Shown piece by piece: positions 1 to 6,797 of a stretch of DNA of 14,201 nt. The first letter of the stretch is position 1; each line of letters opens with the position of its first letter. The stretch covers positions 1-14,201 of the forward strand of contig JAGGAG010000057.1 in NCBI GenBank assembly GCA_017889745.1, written 5' to 3'. The stretch comes from Gemmatimonadota bacterium. Its GTDB lineage: Bacteria; Gemmatimonadota; Gemmatimonadetes; Gemmatimonadales; GWC2-71-9. The notes under the pieces were generated by a model that saw nothing but the letters and a program-made list of their open reading frames with translations, had not been told where the DNA came from and ran no database searches. Position numbers and translations under genes: made by a program.

Positions 1-319
1 GATTCCGAAGTTCGCCACCACGAAGGACAAGGCGAAGTTGGCGTCGATCAAGACCGACCTGCGTAACCTGATGACCGCGCAGGAGGCGTACTTCTCCGAC
101 TACTCGACCTACGCCGCGAACGTCGGCGCGCTGACTGCGGCGCCGTACAACTTCAGCTTCTCCTCCGGCAACACGCAGCAGGCCGTGGTTGGCGTCGCGA
201 GCGGCTGGTCGGCGACCGTCACGAATGCCTCCATCTCGAGCGGCAGCACCAACAGCTGCCAGGTTCAGGTGGGTGCCGGTGCGGTGTCGACCCTCGACGG
301 CACCATTCAGTGCCCCTGA
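1..319 (+). CDS. Type IV pilin (major-pilin-like), 5' truncated by window edge
   Basis: Structural subunit of a type IV pilus, inserted in the inner membrane and then polymerised into the fibre. The reading frame is open from base 2 to TGA at 317-319, about 105 codons. The leader and most of the hydrophobic helix lie upstream of the window. The first visible residues, IPKFATTKDKAK, are the end of the conserved N-terminal pilin helix and match the same stretch of the second pilin at 597-992. The block DLRNLMTAQEAYFSDYSTY is also shared with that pilin. The C-terminal part is Ser/Thr/Gly/Ala-rich, contains a GWSA motif and has two cysteines (NSC and the final CP) placed as in a pilin D-region disulfide. 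The TTG at 38 is internal and not a credible start. A strong terminator follows 25 bases after the stop. The family call is certain; whether it is the major pilin is inferred. Confidence 0.88.
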   Translation, partial: IPKFATTKDKAKLASIKTDLRNLMTAQEAYFSDYSTYAANVGALTAAPYNFSFSSGNTQQAVVGVASGWSATVTNASISSGSTNSCQVQVGAGAVSTLDGTIQCP

Positions 320-343
320 TCTGACCGCCGCAGACGCATGATC

Positions 344-379
344 ACCGACCGGGTCCACGCGGGCCCGGTCGGTTTTTTT
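344..379 (+). terminator. Strong rho-independent terminator after pilin 1
   Basis: Arms 344-356 and 361-373 form a 13-bp stem with a single G-U wobble, closed by the four-base loop ACGC. Seven T residues follow at 373-379. It lies 25 bases past the first pilin stop, so it should isolate that transcript from the second pilin. It is the best terminator in the window. Confidence 0.93.
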
Positions 380-401
380 CCGCCGTACGAGGTGGCCGGA
401 A

Positions 402-470
402 CCGCCCTCGCACTTTCCAAGGGCGGCTCATGCAGGCACTTTCGCGACGATCGTGCAAAGTTGGGCAAAG
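402..470 (+). promoter_or_regulatory. Candidate upstream activator (enhancer) zone for the sigma-54 pilin promoter
   Basis: This stretch lies about 65-130 bases before the predicted transcription start near 534, where NtrC-type activators usually bind. Several small repeats are visible: inverted repeat CCGCCCT (402-408) and AGGGCGG (420-426); direct repeat GCACTTTC at 410-417 and 436-443; palindrome ACGATCGT at 447-454; and GCAAAG at 455-460 and 465-470, exactly one helical turn apart. None matches a site I can name with confidence, and each could occur by chance. The assignment rests on position only. Confidence 0.22.
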
Positions 471-507
471 CCATTGGTGTAAAAGCAGTTAGAAGCCTGA
501 ATCTGCG

Positions 508-523
508 TGGCATCGGCGTTGCT
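508..523 (+). promoter_or_regulatory. Sigma-54 (-24/-12) promoter of the second pilin gene
   Basis: The sequence TGGCAT, five bases, then TTGCT matches the sigma-54 consensus TGGCAC-N5-TTGCW at 10 of 11 positions. The invariant GG (509-510) and GC (521-522) are exactly ten bases apart. It predicts transcription from about 534 and a leader of about 63-66 bases before the pilin start at 597 or 600. Pilin genes are known to be driven from such promoters by PilS/PilR in several bacteria. Here a sigma-54 activator with an intact GAFTGA loop is encoded 1.6 kb downstream. The motif is directly visible; its activity is inferred. Confidence 0.72.
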
Positions 524-596
524 GTTATACCCCGTCAGAGGGACGCACCTTCCGGCCTGAGTGCCCGCGTCCCAGTCGCTAACCTGACGAGGAAAT

Positions 597-992
597 GTGT
601 TGAGGCACCGGCGTGGTTTCACCCTGATCGAACTGCTCATCGTGGTCGTGATCATCGGGATTCTCGCGGTCATTGCGATCCCGAAGTTCGCCACCTCAAA
701 GGGCAGTGCGGCAATGTCGATCATGAAGGGAGACCTGCGGAACCTCGCCACGGCGCAGGAAGGCTACTACGGCGACAACAACGTGTACTACGGAGGCGCG
801 CTTCCTGCACCGGCGCTGCTCTACAACCCGTCCCAGGGCGTCACCATTACGGTGACCAATGCCGACAACACCGGCTGGGCGGCTACCGCGGCATATCCGA
901 GCATCACACCGCGGACATGCGCGCTGTTCCAGGGTTCCGTCTCGCCGCCGGCACCGGCGACGGTCGAGGGTCAGGTGGCTTGCACACCATGA
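597..992 (+). CDS. Type IV pilin with prepilin leader
   Basis: A 131-residue prepilin. The short basic leader MLRHRRG ends in Gly before FTLIE, the standard prepilin-peptidase cleavage and N-methylation site, with Glu at mature position 5. A hydrophobic helix follows (LLIVVVIIGILAVIAIPKF). Residues 40-60 carry the DLRNLATAQEGYYGD block shared with the first pilin. The globular part ends in a D-region with two cysteines (RTC and ACTP). The start is GTG 597 or TTG 600. The Shine-Dalgarno GAGGA at 589-593 is 3 bases from GTG but 6 from TTG, so TTG 600 may be the true start; the out-of-frame ATG at 595 hits a stop at once. A sigma-54 promoter lies upstream and a leaky hairpin follows. It is likely a major pilin or a close paralogue of the first. 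Confidence 0.93.
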   Translation: MLRHRRGFTLIELLIVVVIIGILAVIAIPKFATSKGSAAMSIMKGDLRNLATAQEGYYGDNNVYYGGALPAPALLYNPSQGVTITVTNADNTGWAATAAYPSITPRTCALFQGSVSPPAPATVEGQVACTP

Positions 993-998
993 TGTTGC

Positions 999-1030
999 GG
1001 TGATCCGGGCATCAAGTCCGGGTCACCTTC
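999..1030 (+). terminator. Weak terminator or attenuator hairpin between pilin and histidine kinase
   Basis: Bases 999-1009 pair with 1017-1027 (11 pairs, two of them G-T wobbles) around a seven-base loop. The tail is TTCTGGTTTCTGG, T-rich but with no uninterrupted U-run. The hairpin starts 7 bases after the pilin stop, and its tail runs to within about 15 bases of the kinase start. It would suit partial termination: abundant pilin mRNA and a small amount of read-through into the kinase-regulator pair. It may also protect the pilin mRNA 3' end. Confidence 0.5.
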
Positions 1031-1053
1031 TGGTTTCTGGGAGACGAGACGCG

Positions 1054-2186
1054 ATGGCGGACCGCAGGCCCCAGTCGCTCCGCACCGAGCTCCTCTTCCA
1101 ACTGGGATTCCTGGCGTCGAGCGCGGTCCTCCTTACGGGACTCGCGACGGCGCTGATCGCGCGTTTTGGCATCGAGCAGTCGATCGGTGCGCTCATCGTG
1201 CTGTGGGTGGGCAGTTCGGTCGTCTTCGTGCTCTTCGCCCACTACCTGGTGCGGCGCACGCTGCTCAAGCCGCTGGAGACACTCGCGGCGGAAGTGACGG
1301 CTATGGAGACGGGGGCGTTGCCGCAGGCGACGCACAGCTACGAGAGTGAGGAATTCGCCCTCCTGGCCGAGCGGTATCGCCGGATGGCGGTGAGCCTCCT
1401 CGACGTGAACAGCCAGATCGTGCGGGTCGAGAAGCTTGCCGGGGTGGGCCAGCTCGCGGCCGGCGTGGCCCATGAAATTCGCAATCCCCTTGGCGCCCTG
1501 CACACCTACGTGGAGGTACTTCGGCGTCGGGGCACGGACGCGGGCATTACCGACGCGATGGTGCAGGAGATCGAGAGGATCGAGCACATCGTCCGCGGGC
1601 TCCTCGACTACTCCCGGCCCGGCCCGCCAACCGGTTCGAGCGACCTGAACGAGGTTCTGGAGGCCACTATCGGCTTTCTATCGGCCCAGGGCGCGCTTCG
1701 CGGCGTGACGCTTGCGTTGGAACTGGCCGAAAACCCGCAGGTCGTGCGGGGAGACCGACATGCACTTGAACAGGTGATCGTCAATCTGCTGCTAAATGCG
1801 CGAGATGCCACGCCCAACGGGCATGTAACGGCCGGAACGCTGTTCTGGCGTTACGAGGCCAACCCGCCCGCCCAACGGCGGACGGGGGAGCCGGTACCGT
1901 CCGTTCCGGGGGTCCGCCTGCCGCGGCCCCGCCGGATGGACCTGGCCCCGGGTACGCCTGGCGTCCTGATGTATGTGGCCGATGACGGTCCCGGAGTCCC
2001 CGCAGCCGATCGGGAACGAGTGTTCGATCCTTTCTATACGACCAAGGCACCGGGAGCCGGCACGGGACTCGGCCTCGCCATCGTCGCCCGCACCGTGCAA
2101 GACCTCGGCGGCATCGTCTGGGTCGATCGCGCGCGTGAAGGCGGTGCGGTCTTCAAGATCTTCCTGCCGCTGGCGGGGGAGGCCTG

Positions 2187-2187
<1 letters not shown>
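1054..2187 (+). CDS. Two-TM sensor histidine kinase (PilS/NtrB-like role)
   Basis: A 377-residue membrane kinase that autophosphorylates a histidine and passes the phosphate to the response regulator encoded next. TM segments lie near residues 18-38 and 44-66 with only about five residues between them, so there is almost no periplasmic sensor. A HAMP-like linker follows (67-115). The HisKA H-box HEIRNPLGAL puts the phospho-acceptor at His140. The HATPase domain has an N-box (NLLLNARDA, 244-252), G1 (DDGPGVP, 310-316), an F-box (FDPFYTTK) and G2 (GTGLGLAI, 336-343). About 57 residues separate N-box and G1, including a Pro/Arg-rich stretch near 265-300, longer than usual. ATG 1054 is preceded by GGGAGA at 1039-1044; the frame is open further upstream but without recognisable protein. 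The stop overlaps the next start by one base. Classical PilS has more TM helices, so the PilS label is contextual. Confidence 0.92.
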
Positions 2188-3551
<1,364 letters not shown>

Positions 3552-3571
3552 GGCGTAGAGCGCATTGCGCC

Positions 3572-3623
3572 CGAAGGCGCCGGTGCGCGCCGCCACGATG
3601 GCGGCCGGCACCGGCGCCTTTGC
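3572..3623 (+). terminator. Very stable hairpin after the response regulator
   Basis: Arms 3574-3586 and 3608-3620 are a perfect 13-bp inverted repeat. A 2x2 internal loop is followed by six more pairs (3589-3594 with 3600-3605) and a five-base loop ACGAT. Outside the arms, 3573-3621 is a G-T wobble and 3572-3622 a normal pair. The tail has only three T residues (3619-3621), so termination would be imperfect. It lies between the regulator stop and the start of the minor-pilin genes at 3656 and may also block 3' exonucleases. Confidence 0.6.
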
Positions 3624-3655
3624 CATGCTGGGTGCTCCCGATTCACGGAGCACGC

Positions 3656-3997
3656 ATGTCACCCCGTTCCGGCTTCACTCTGTTCGACACGCTCATCGCC
3701 ATCGTGCTGCTCGAGGTGGCGCTCCTTGGCCTCGCCGGGGCGCTGGCCTCGGGCGAGCGGCTCCTGGCGCGCGGACGGCTGGCCACGCGCGCCGCGGCGC
3801 AGGGCCGCGACCTGCTGGCGCGCCTCGCGCGGAGCGACACCGTCTGCGCCGGGGCCACGGGTGCCCGCGCCTTCCCCGGGGCCAGGGTAGCCTGGACCCG
3901 GGATGCGTCGGTGTCTCTGCGCCGGGTCACCGCACTGATCGATCGCCCCGGCCCGGCGGCCGTCGAGTCGCTGGCCACCGTGGTGCACTGCCCATGA
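3656..3997 (+). CDS. Minor pilin / pseudopilin, PilV-GspI-like
   Basis: A 113-residue protein with a class III leader, MSPRSG, cleaved before FTLFD. A hydrophobic helix follows (TLIAIVLLEVALLGLAGAL), then a short polar domain. It should be processed by prepilin peptidase and help initiate or cap the pilus with the two proteins encoded next. Mature position 5 is Asp instead of the nearly invariant Glu. Two cysteines (DTVC and the C-terminal HCP) may form a D-region disulfide; the HCP ending resembles the CP and CTP ends of the two pilins. ATG 3656 was chosen because GGAG at 3647-3650 lies five bases upstream and the leader is then typical; an in-frame upstream extension would run into the hairpin. 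The stop overlaps the next gene by four bases. The PilV assignment rests on gene order and length. Confidence 0.8.
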   Translation: MSPRSGFTLFDTLIAIVLLEVALLGLAGALASGERLLARGRLATRAAAQGRDLLARLARSDTVCAGATGARAFPGARVAWTRDASVSLRRVTALIDRPGPAAVESLATVVHCP

Positions 3998-4794
3998 CCC
4001 GGGGATTCTCGCTGGTCGAGCTGCTGGTCAGCATGGCGCTGCTCGGTGTGGTTGCCGGCAGTGTGACCACGGCAGCGCTCTCGGCGGTGCGTACGGCCGA
4101 CCGAAGCCGCGAGCGCGCCCGGCAGGAGAGCATGCTGCGGGAGGTCGCTGCGGTGGTGGAGCGCGAGGTGGGTGACGTGTCGCCCGCGCTCGATGTCGGC
4201 GGCTTCGCGGCGGAGAGTCTCACCTACCGCGCGGGGCGCGGCAGTGGCGTAACCTGTGGGGTCGAGGGCGGCGCGGTGGTGCTGCGCGATGCCGCCTATC
4301 GCGCCTGGCGGCTGCCCGATCCGGCCCGCGACAGCCTGCTGGTCTTCCTCACCGGCGATTCGCTTTCCGGTCCCGCCTGGGTAGCGACACCGCTGCTGGC
4401 GGCGCCAGCGCGGGGCCGCTGCCTCGACGGGGCACCCGGTCTGCGGCTCTCCGTCAGCCCGGCACTCGTGGCGCGGGCCAGCGCCGGCGACGTCCCCGTG
4501 CGGGTGTTCGAGTGGATGCGCCTCCGGCTGTACGAGAGTGGCGGGTCGTGGTGGGTGGGGGCGCGGTCGCTCCGGCCGGGCGACGTGATCCAGCCCATCG
4601 CCGGCCCGTTCGCGGTACGTGGACTCCTGCTGAACTGGCTCGACGGCGCGGGACAGACCGTCGCCCCCGCGGACGCCCGTCTGCTCGAGCTCAGGCTCCT
4701 GGCGGCAGCGCCTCTGGCCACGAGCCCAGGCCGGGCGCTCGCGATCGACACGCTGCGTGCCATGGTCATCCTCAAGAACGGGGGTGCATCGTGA
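3994..4794 (+). CDS. Minor pilin / pseudopilin, PilW-GspJ-like
   Basis: A 266-residue protein with a minimal leader, MTRG, cleaved before FSLVE, with Glu at mature position 5 and a TM helix to about residue 27. The large C-terminal part has two cysteines (VTCG and GRCLDG) and an extended beta-rich look, typical of PilW/PulJ proteins, the largest of the minor pilins. The ATG overlaps the previous TGA (ATGA) and the stop overlaps the next GTG, so the three genes are one coupled unit. The frame is open upstream, but that portion is antisense-like shadow sequence over the preceding gene. The family-level call is firm; the exact orthology is inferred from order. Confidence 0.83.
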   Translation: MTRGFSLVELLVSMALLGVVAGSVTTAALSAVRTADRSRERARQESMLREVAAVVEREVGDVSPALDVGGFAAESLTYRAGRGSGVTCGVEGGAVVLRDAAYRAWRLPDPARDSLLVFLTGDSLSGPAWVATPLLAAPARGRCLDGAPGLRLSVSPALVARASAGDVPVRVFEWMRLRLYESGGSWWVGARSLRPGDVIQPIAGPFAVRGLLLNWLDGAGQTVAPADARLLELRLLAAAPLATSPGRALAIDTLRAMVILKNGGAS

Positions 4795-5261
4795 GCGCGC
4801 ACCACGGGCTCTCGTCGCGAGGCGGGAGTGCGATGCTGCTGGCCCTCTTCGTTCTGCTGCTCCTCGAGATCCTCGTGGCCGGACTCTTCTGGACGCTGAG
4901 AGTGGAAGCGCGCGCCGGTCTCGAGTCGCTCGCGCGGGCTCGCGCGGCGGCCGCGGCCGAGGCAGCCCTGGCGAGCGCCCGGGACTGGGTGGGGCGCGCC
5001 GCGCCGGAGAGCATCCGCGTCGTGCTCGCGCGTATGCCGCCGCCGGTGCGATTGCCCGGCCGCGCCGTGGGATATGCAGAGTTCTCCTTCATCGACACCA
5101 CGGTCGTGGAGGTGGTGGCGCAGGGAATTGCCGGCGGCGACGGGGTGACCGCGCGCCGCCAGTCATGCGCGCTCTTCCGGGTACAGGCGGAGGCTGACTC
5201 GAGCGGTGCGCCGCGAGTTCGCCTCGTGCCGGTGCCGGAGCGCCCGGTGACCAACTGCTGA
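4791..5261 (+). CDS. PilX/GspK-like minor pilin
   Basis: A 156-residue protein starting at GTG 4791, within the GTGA overlap with the previous stop. The N-terminus MSAHHGLSSRGG is followed by the hydrophobic run SAMLLALFVLLLLEILVAG and then an Ala/Arg-rich helix (about 35-65). This is the RG-(S/A)A-hydrophobic pattern of PilX_N/GspK proteins, which lack the usual FTLxE motif and Glu5. The C-terminal part is small, with cysteines at SCALF and the final residue. GspK proteins are often longer, so PilX-like fits better. It completes a V-W-X trio; no pilY1, fimU or fimT gene is present. ATG 4833 is internal to the hydrophobic segment and would destroy the leader, so it is rejected as start. Confidence 0.75.
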   Translation: MSAHHGLSSRGGSAMLLALFVLLLLEILVAGLFWTLRVEARAGLESLARARAAAAAEAALASARDWVGRAAPESIRVVLARMPPPVRLPGRAVGYAEFSFIDTTVVEVVAQGIAGGDGVTARRQSCALFRVQAEADSSGAPRVRLVPVPERPVTNC

Positions 5262-5443
5262 GGGGCCGGCGGGCGGCCGGCTGCAGTGTCTCGTTGCCGT
5301 GCAGGAACTGGCGCACCGCATTTGCAGCTTGGCAAGGTGAGAAAGGCCATGCATTTGGGAGTGAGGTGTGATGCCGAGCACGCTTTTCGGCACTCCAGCT
5401 GGAGCCCCCAAGCCCTTGTCAATCAGAGAGATGCCTCTCCAAT

Positions 5444-5473
5444 GCAACCCATGGCATATGGGTTGCTCCTTCC
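5444..5473 (+). terminator. Hairpin with pyrimidine-rich tail, possible terminator
   Basis: GCAACCCAT (5444-5452) and ATGGGTTGC (5458-5466) form a perfect 9-bp stem with a five-base loop. The tail TCCTTCC is pyrimidine-rich but not a U-run. It could end the minor-pilin transcript or a short RNA made from this region. Confidence 0.4.
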
Positions 5474-5603
5474 CGCCTCTGCCTGCTGAGCGTTTGCGCC
5501 GCGCCGGGAAGTAGGGGCGGGCGGAAGAACCAGGCTGAATGGAATGTGTACGCCGCACTCCGATGGTTGGTCCGGGAGGATGGGCCGACCGCAGCGTGGC
5601 CGG

Positions 5604-5619
5604 TGGCGCTCGACTGGCA
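5604..5619 (+). promoter_or_regulatory. Candidate sigma-54 promoter upstream of pilM
   Basis: TGGCGC, five bases, then TGGCA matches the sigma-54 consensus at 9 of 11 positions. The GG at 5605-5606 and GC at 5617-5618 are exactly ten bases apart. Start of transcription would be near 5630, giving a leader of about 105 bases before pilM. It is weaker than the site at 508, and GC-rich DNA gives chance matches, so this is tentative. If real, the adjacent PilR-like regulator could control pilMNOPQ as well as pilin. Confidence 0.4.
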
Positions 5620-5641
5620 TAAGTACATGAAAAAGCAGAGC

Positions 5642-5677
5642 TTGTTACATCAGGGCTCGTAGCACATAACGTTGACA
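5642..5677 (+). promoter_or_regulatory. Candidate sigma-70-type promoter elements upstream of pilM
   Basis: TTGTTA (5642-5647) and CATAAC (5665-5670) are 17 bases apart, each matching 4 of 6 consensus positions. An exact TTGACA also occurs at 5672-5677, but the hexamer 17 bases further on (TTAGCG) is a poor -10. These AT-richer bases stand out from the surrounding GC-rich sequence. A housekeeping promoter for the pilMNOPQ operon here is plausible but unproven. Confidence 0.3.
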
Positions 5678-5734
5678 AGTGGCGCAGGGATCACTTAGCG
5701 TGACCTTGCATAACCCCCCAACAACCGGGCACCT

Positions 5735-6778
5735 ATGGCAATGTTCGGCCGGAAGCGGACTACCGTCGGTCTCGACATCGGCAGCGGCCTGATCAAGCTC
5801 GTCGTCATCCAGCATGGTGGTGGCGAGCCGGTGCTGACGAAGGTCGCGTTCACCTCGGTGGTGGACGATGCGATCGTCGAGGGCGAGGTCATGGACCCGG
5901 GTATCGTCGCCGAGGCGATCAAGGGTCTCATGTCGTCCGCGGGCATCAAGCCCAAGCAGGTGGTGACGGCCGTTGGGGGCCGCGACGTGATCATCAAGAA
6001 GATCACGATGGATCGCATGAAGGCTGCCGAGGCCCGCGAGGTGATCCGCTGGGAAGCCGAGCAGCACGTGCCGTTCGACATGGAGAACGTCGAGCTCGAC
6101 TTCCAGATCCTGGATCCGGATGGCGACGGGCTGCAGATGACGGTGCTCCTGGTGGCCGCCAAGCGCGAACTGATCGAGACCAAGCTTTCGCTGCTGGCGG
6201 ACGTGGGCCTCGAGCCCAGCATCATCGACGTCGATGCCTTCGCCCTGCACAATGCCTTCGAGCTCAACTATCCCGACGCGATGCGCGGGGTGGTGGGCCT
6301 GGTGAACATCGGCCACGAGCTGACCAACGTGAACATCCTGGATAACGGCGTGCCGGTCCTGACGCGCGACATCCAGGTCGGCACCCGGCGCTTCCGCGAG
6401 GACATGCAGCGCGAGCGCGGGATCTCGGCGGAAGAGGCCGATCGCATGCTGCAGGGCCAGGAGACGACGGCCGAGCTGGAGCCGTTCCTGGAGACGCGCG
6501 GCGAGGAGCTGGCGGTGGGCATCGAGCGCGCCGCGGCCTTCCTGCAGTCGGCGTCCCGGTCGTCCACCGGGCTGAGCCGCCTGTACACCACGGGTGGCGG
6601 GGCGCGCATTCCCGGCCTCAACCGCGTGCTGGCCGACCGGCTGCGCCTGCCGGTGCAGCTCGCCAACCCGATCGAACGGCTGCGTGTCGCCGACGGCGTG
6701 CTGGACATGATGGTGGTCGACGAGGTGGCACCGCTGTTGATGCTGCCGATCGGCCTCGCGCTCCGTTCCGCCGCGTGA
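5735..6778 (+). CDS. pilM: PilM, actin-like ATPase of the T4P alignment complex
   Basis: A 347-residue cytoplasmic FtsA/actin-fold protein that binds ATP and the N-terminal tail of PilN, linking the cytoplasmic motor side to the inner-membrane PilN/PilO platform. Phosphate-1 motif VGLDIGSGLIKLVVI is at 11-25, phosphate-2 region VGLVNIG at 187-193 and adenosine motif LYTTGGGARIPG at 283-294. The length is normal for the family. No good Shine-Dalgarno lies before ATG 5735. The in-frame ATG at 5741, giving MFGRK, matches how many PilM proteins begin, so the start may be two codons later. It is the first gene of pilMNOPQ, 19 bases before pilN. Confidence 0.95.
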   Translation: MAMFGRKRTTVGLDIGSGLIKLVVIQHGGGEPVLTKVAFTSVVDDAIVEGEVMDPGIVAEAIKGLMSSAGIKPKQVVTAVGGRDVIIKKITMDRMKAAEAREVIRWEAEQHVPFDMENVELDFQILDPDGDGLQMTVLLVAAKRELIETKLSLLADVGLEPSIIDVDAFALHNAFELNYPDAMRGVVGLVNIGHELTNVNILDNGVPVLTRDIQVGTRRFREDMQRERGISAEEADRMLQGQETTAELEPFLETRGEELAVGIERAAAFLQSASRSSTGLSRLYTTGGGARIPGLNRVLADRLRLPVQLANPIERLRVADGVLDMMVVDEVAPLLMLPIGLALRSAA

Positions 6779-6797
6779 TCCCGGGAGCCATAACACC

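Larger units (their letters stand above)
5262..5734. other. 473-base gene-free region with several hairpins and promoter candidates
   Basis: No reading frame here looks coding: the small ORFs have no motif, no ribosome site and mixed codon use. GC is lower than in the flanking genes. Visible structures are GCCGGC repeats at 5265-5270 and 5276-5281 just after the minor-pilin stop; hairpin TGCCGA/TCGGCA at 5372-5377 and 5387-5392; a 12-base perfect palindrome at 5393-5404; GAGAG/CTCTC at 5426-5430 and 5435-5439; a 9-bp hairpin at 5444-5466; and a 9-pair hairpin (two wobbles) at 5565-5573 and 5582-5590. The 3' part contains the promoter candidates for pilM. It is probably a leader or regulatory region, and a small RNA is possible. 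Confidence 0.6.

Noticed and set aside
453..490. GCAAAGCC followed by GG and an A-rich run, recalling a piece of the GEMM (c-di-GMP-I) riboswitch, which is known upstream of pilin genes in some bacteria
   Set aside because: The GAAA tetraloop and receptor, and the second GGTAGCGGGG-type arm, are missing, and the segment lies upstream of the predicted transcription start.
428..751. Minus-strand reading frame whose C-terminal half (428-590) looks protein-like, with W, C and G spaced as in a pilin tail
   Set aside because: Its N-terminal half is antisense to the pilin gene, no ribosome site is visible, and the region holds the sigma-54 promoter on the + strand. A gene remnant cannot be excluded without a database search of the 54-residue tail.
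338..1003. Long + strand open frame overlapping the pilin in another frame
   Set aside because: Arg/His/Gly-rich shadow frame; the overlapping frame at 597-992 is an unmistakable prepilin.
5286..5489. Small + strand open frame in the pilX-pilM gap (67 codons), and overlapping minus-strand frames
   Set aside because: No motif, no ribosome site, and the frame runs through several hairpins; better explained as non-coding.
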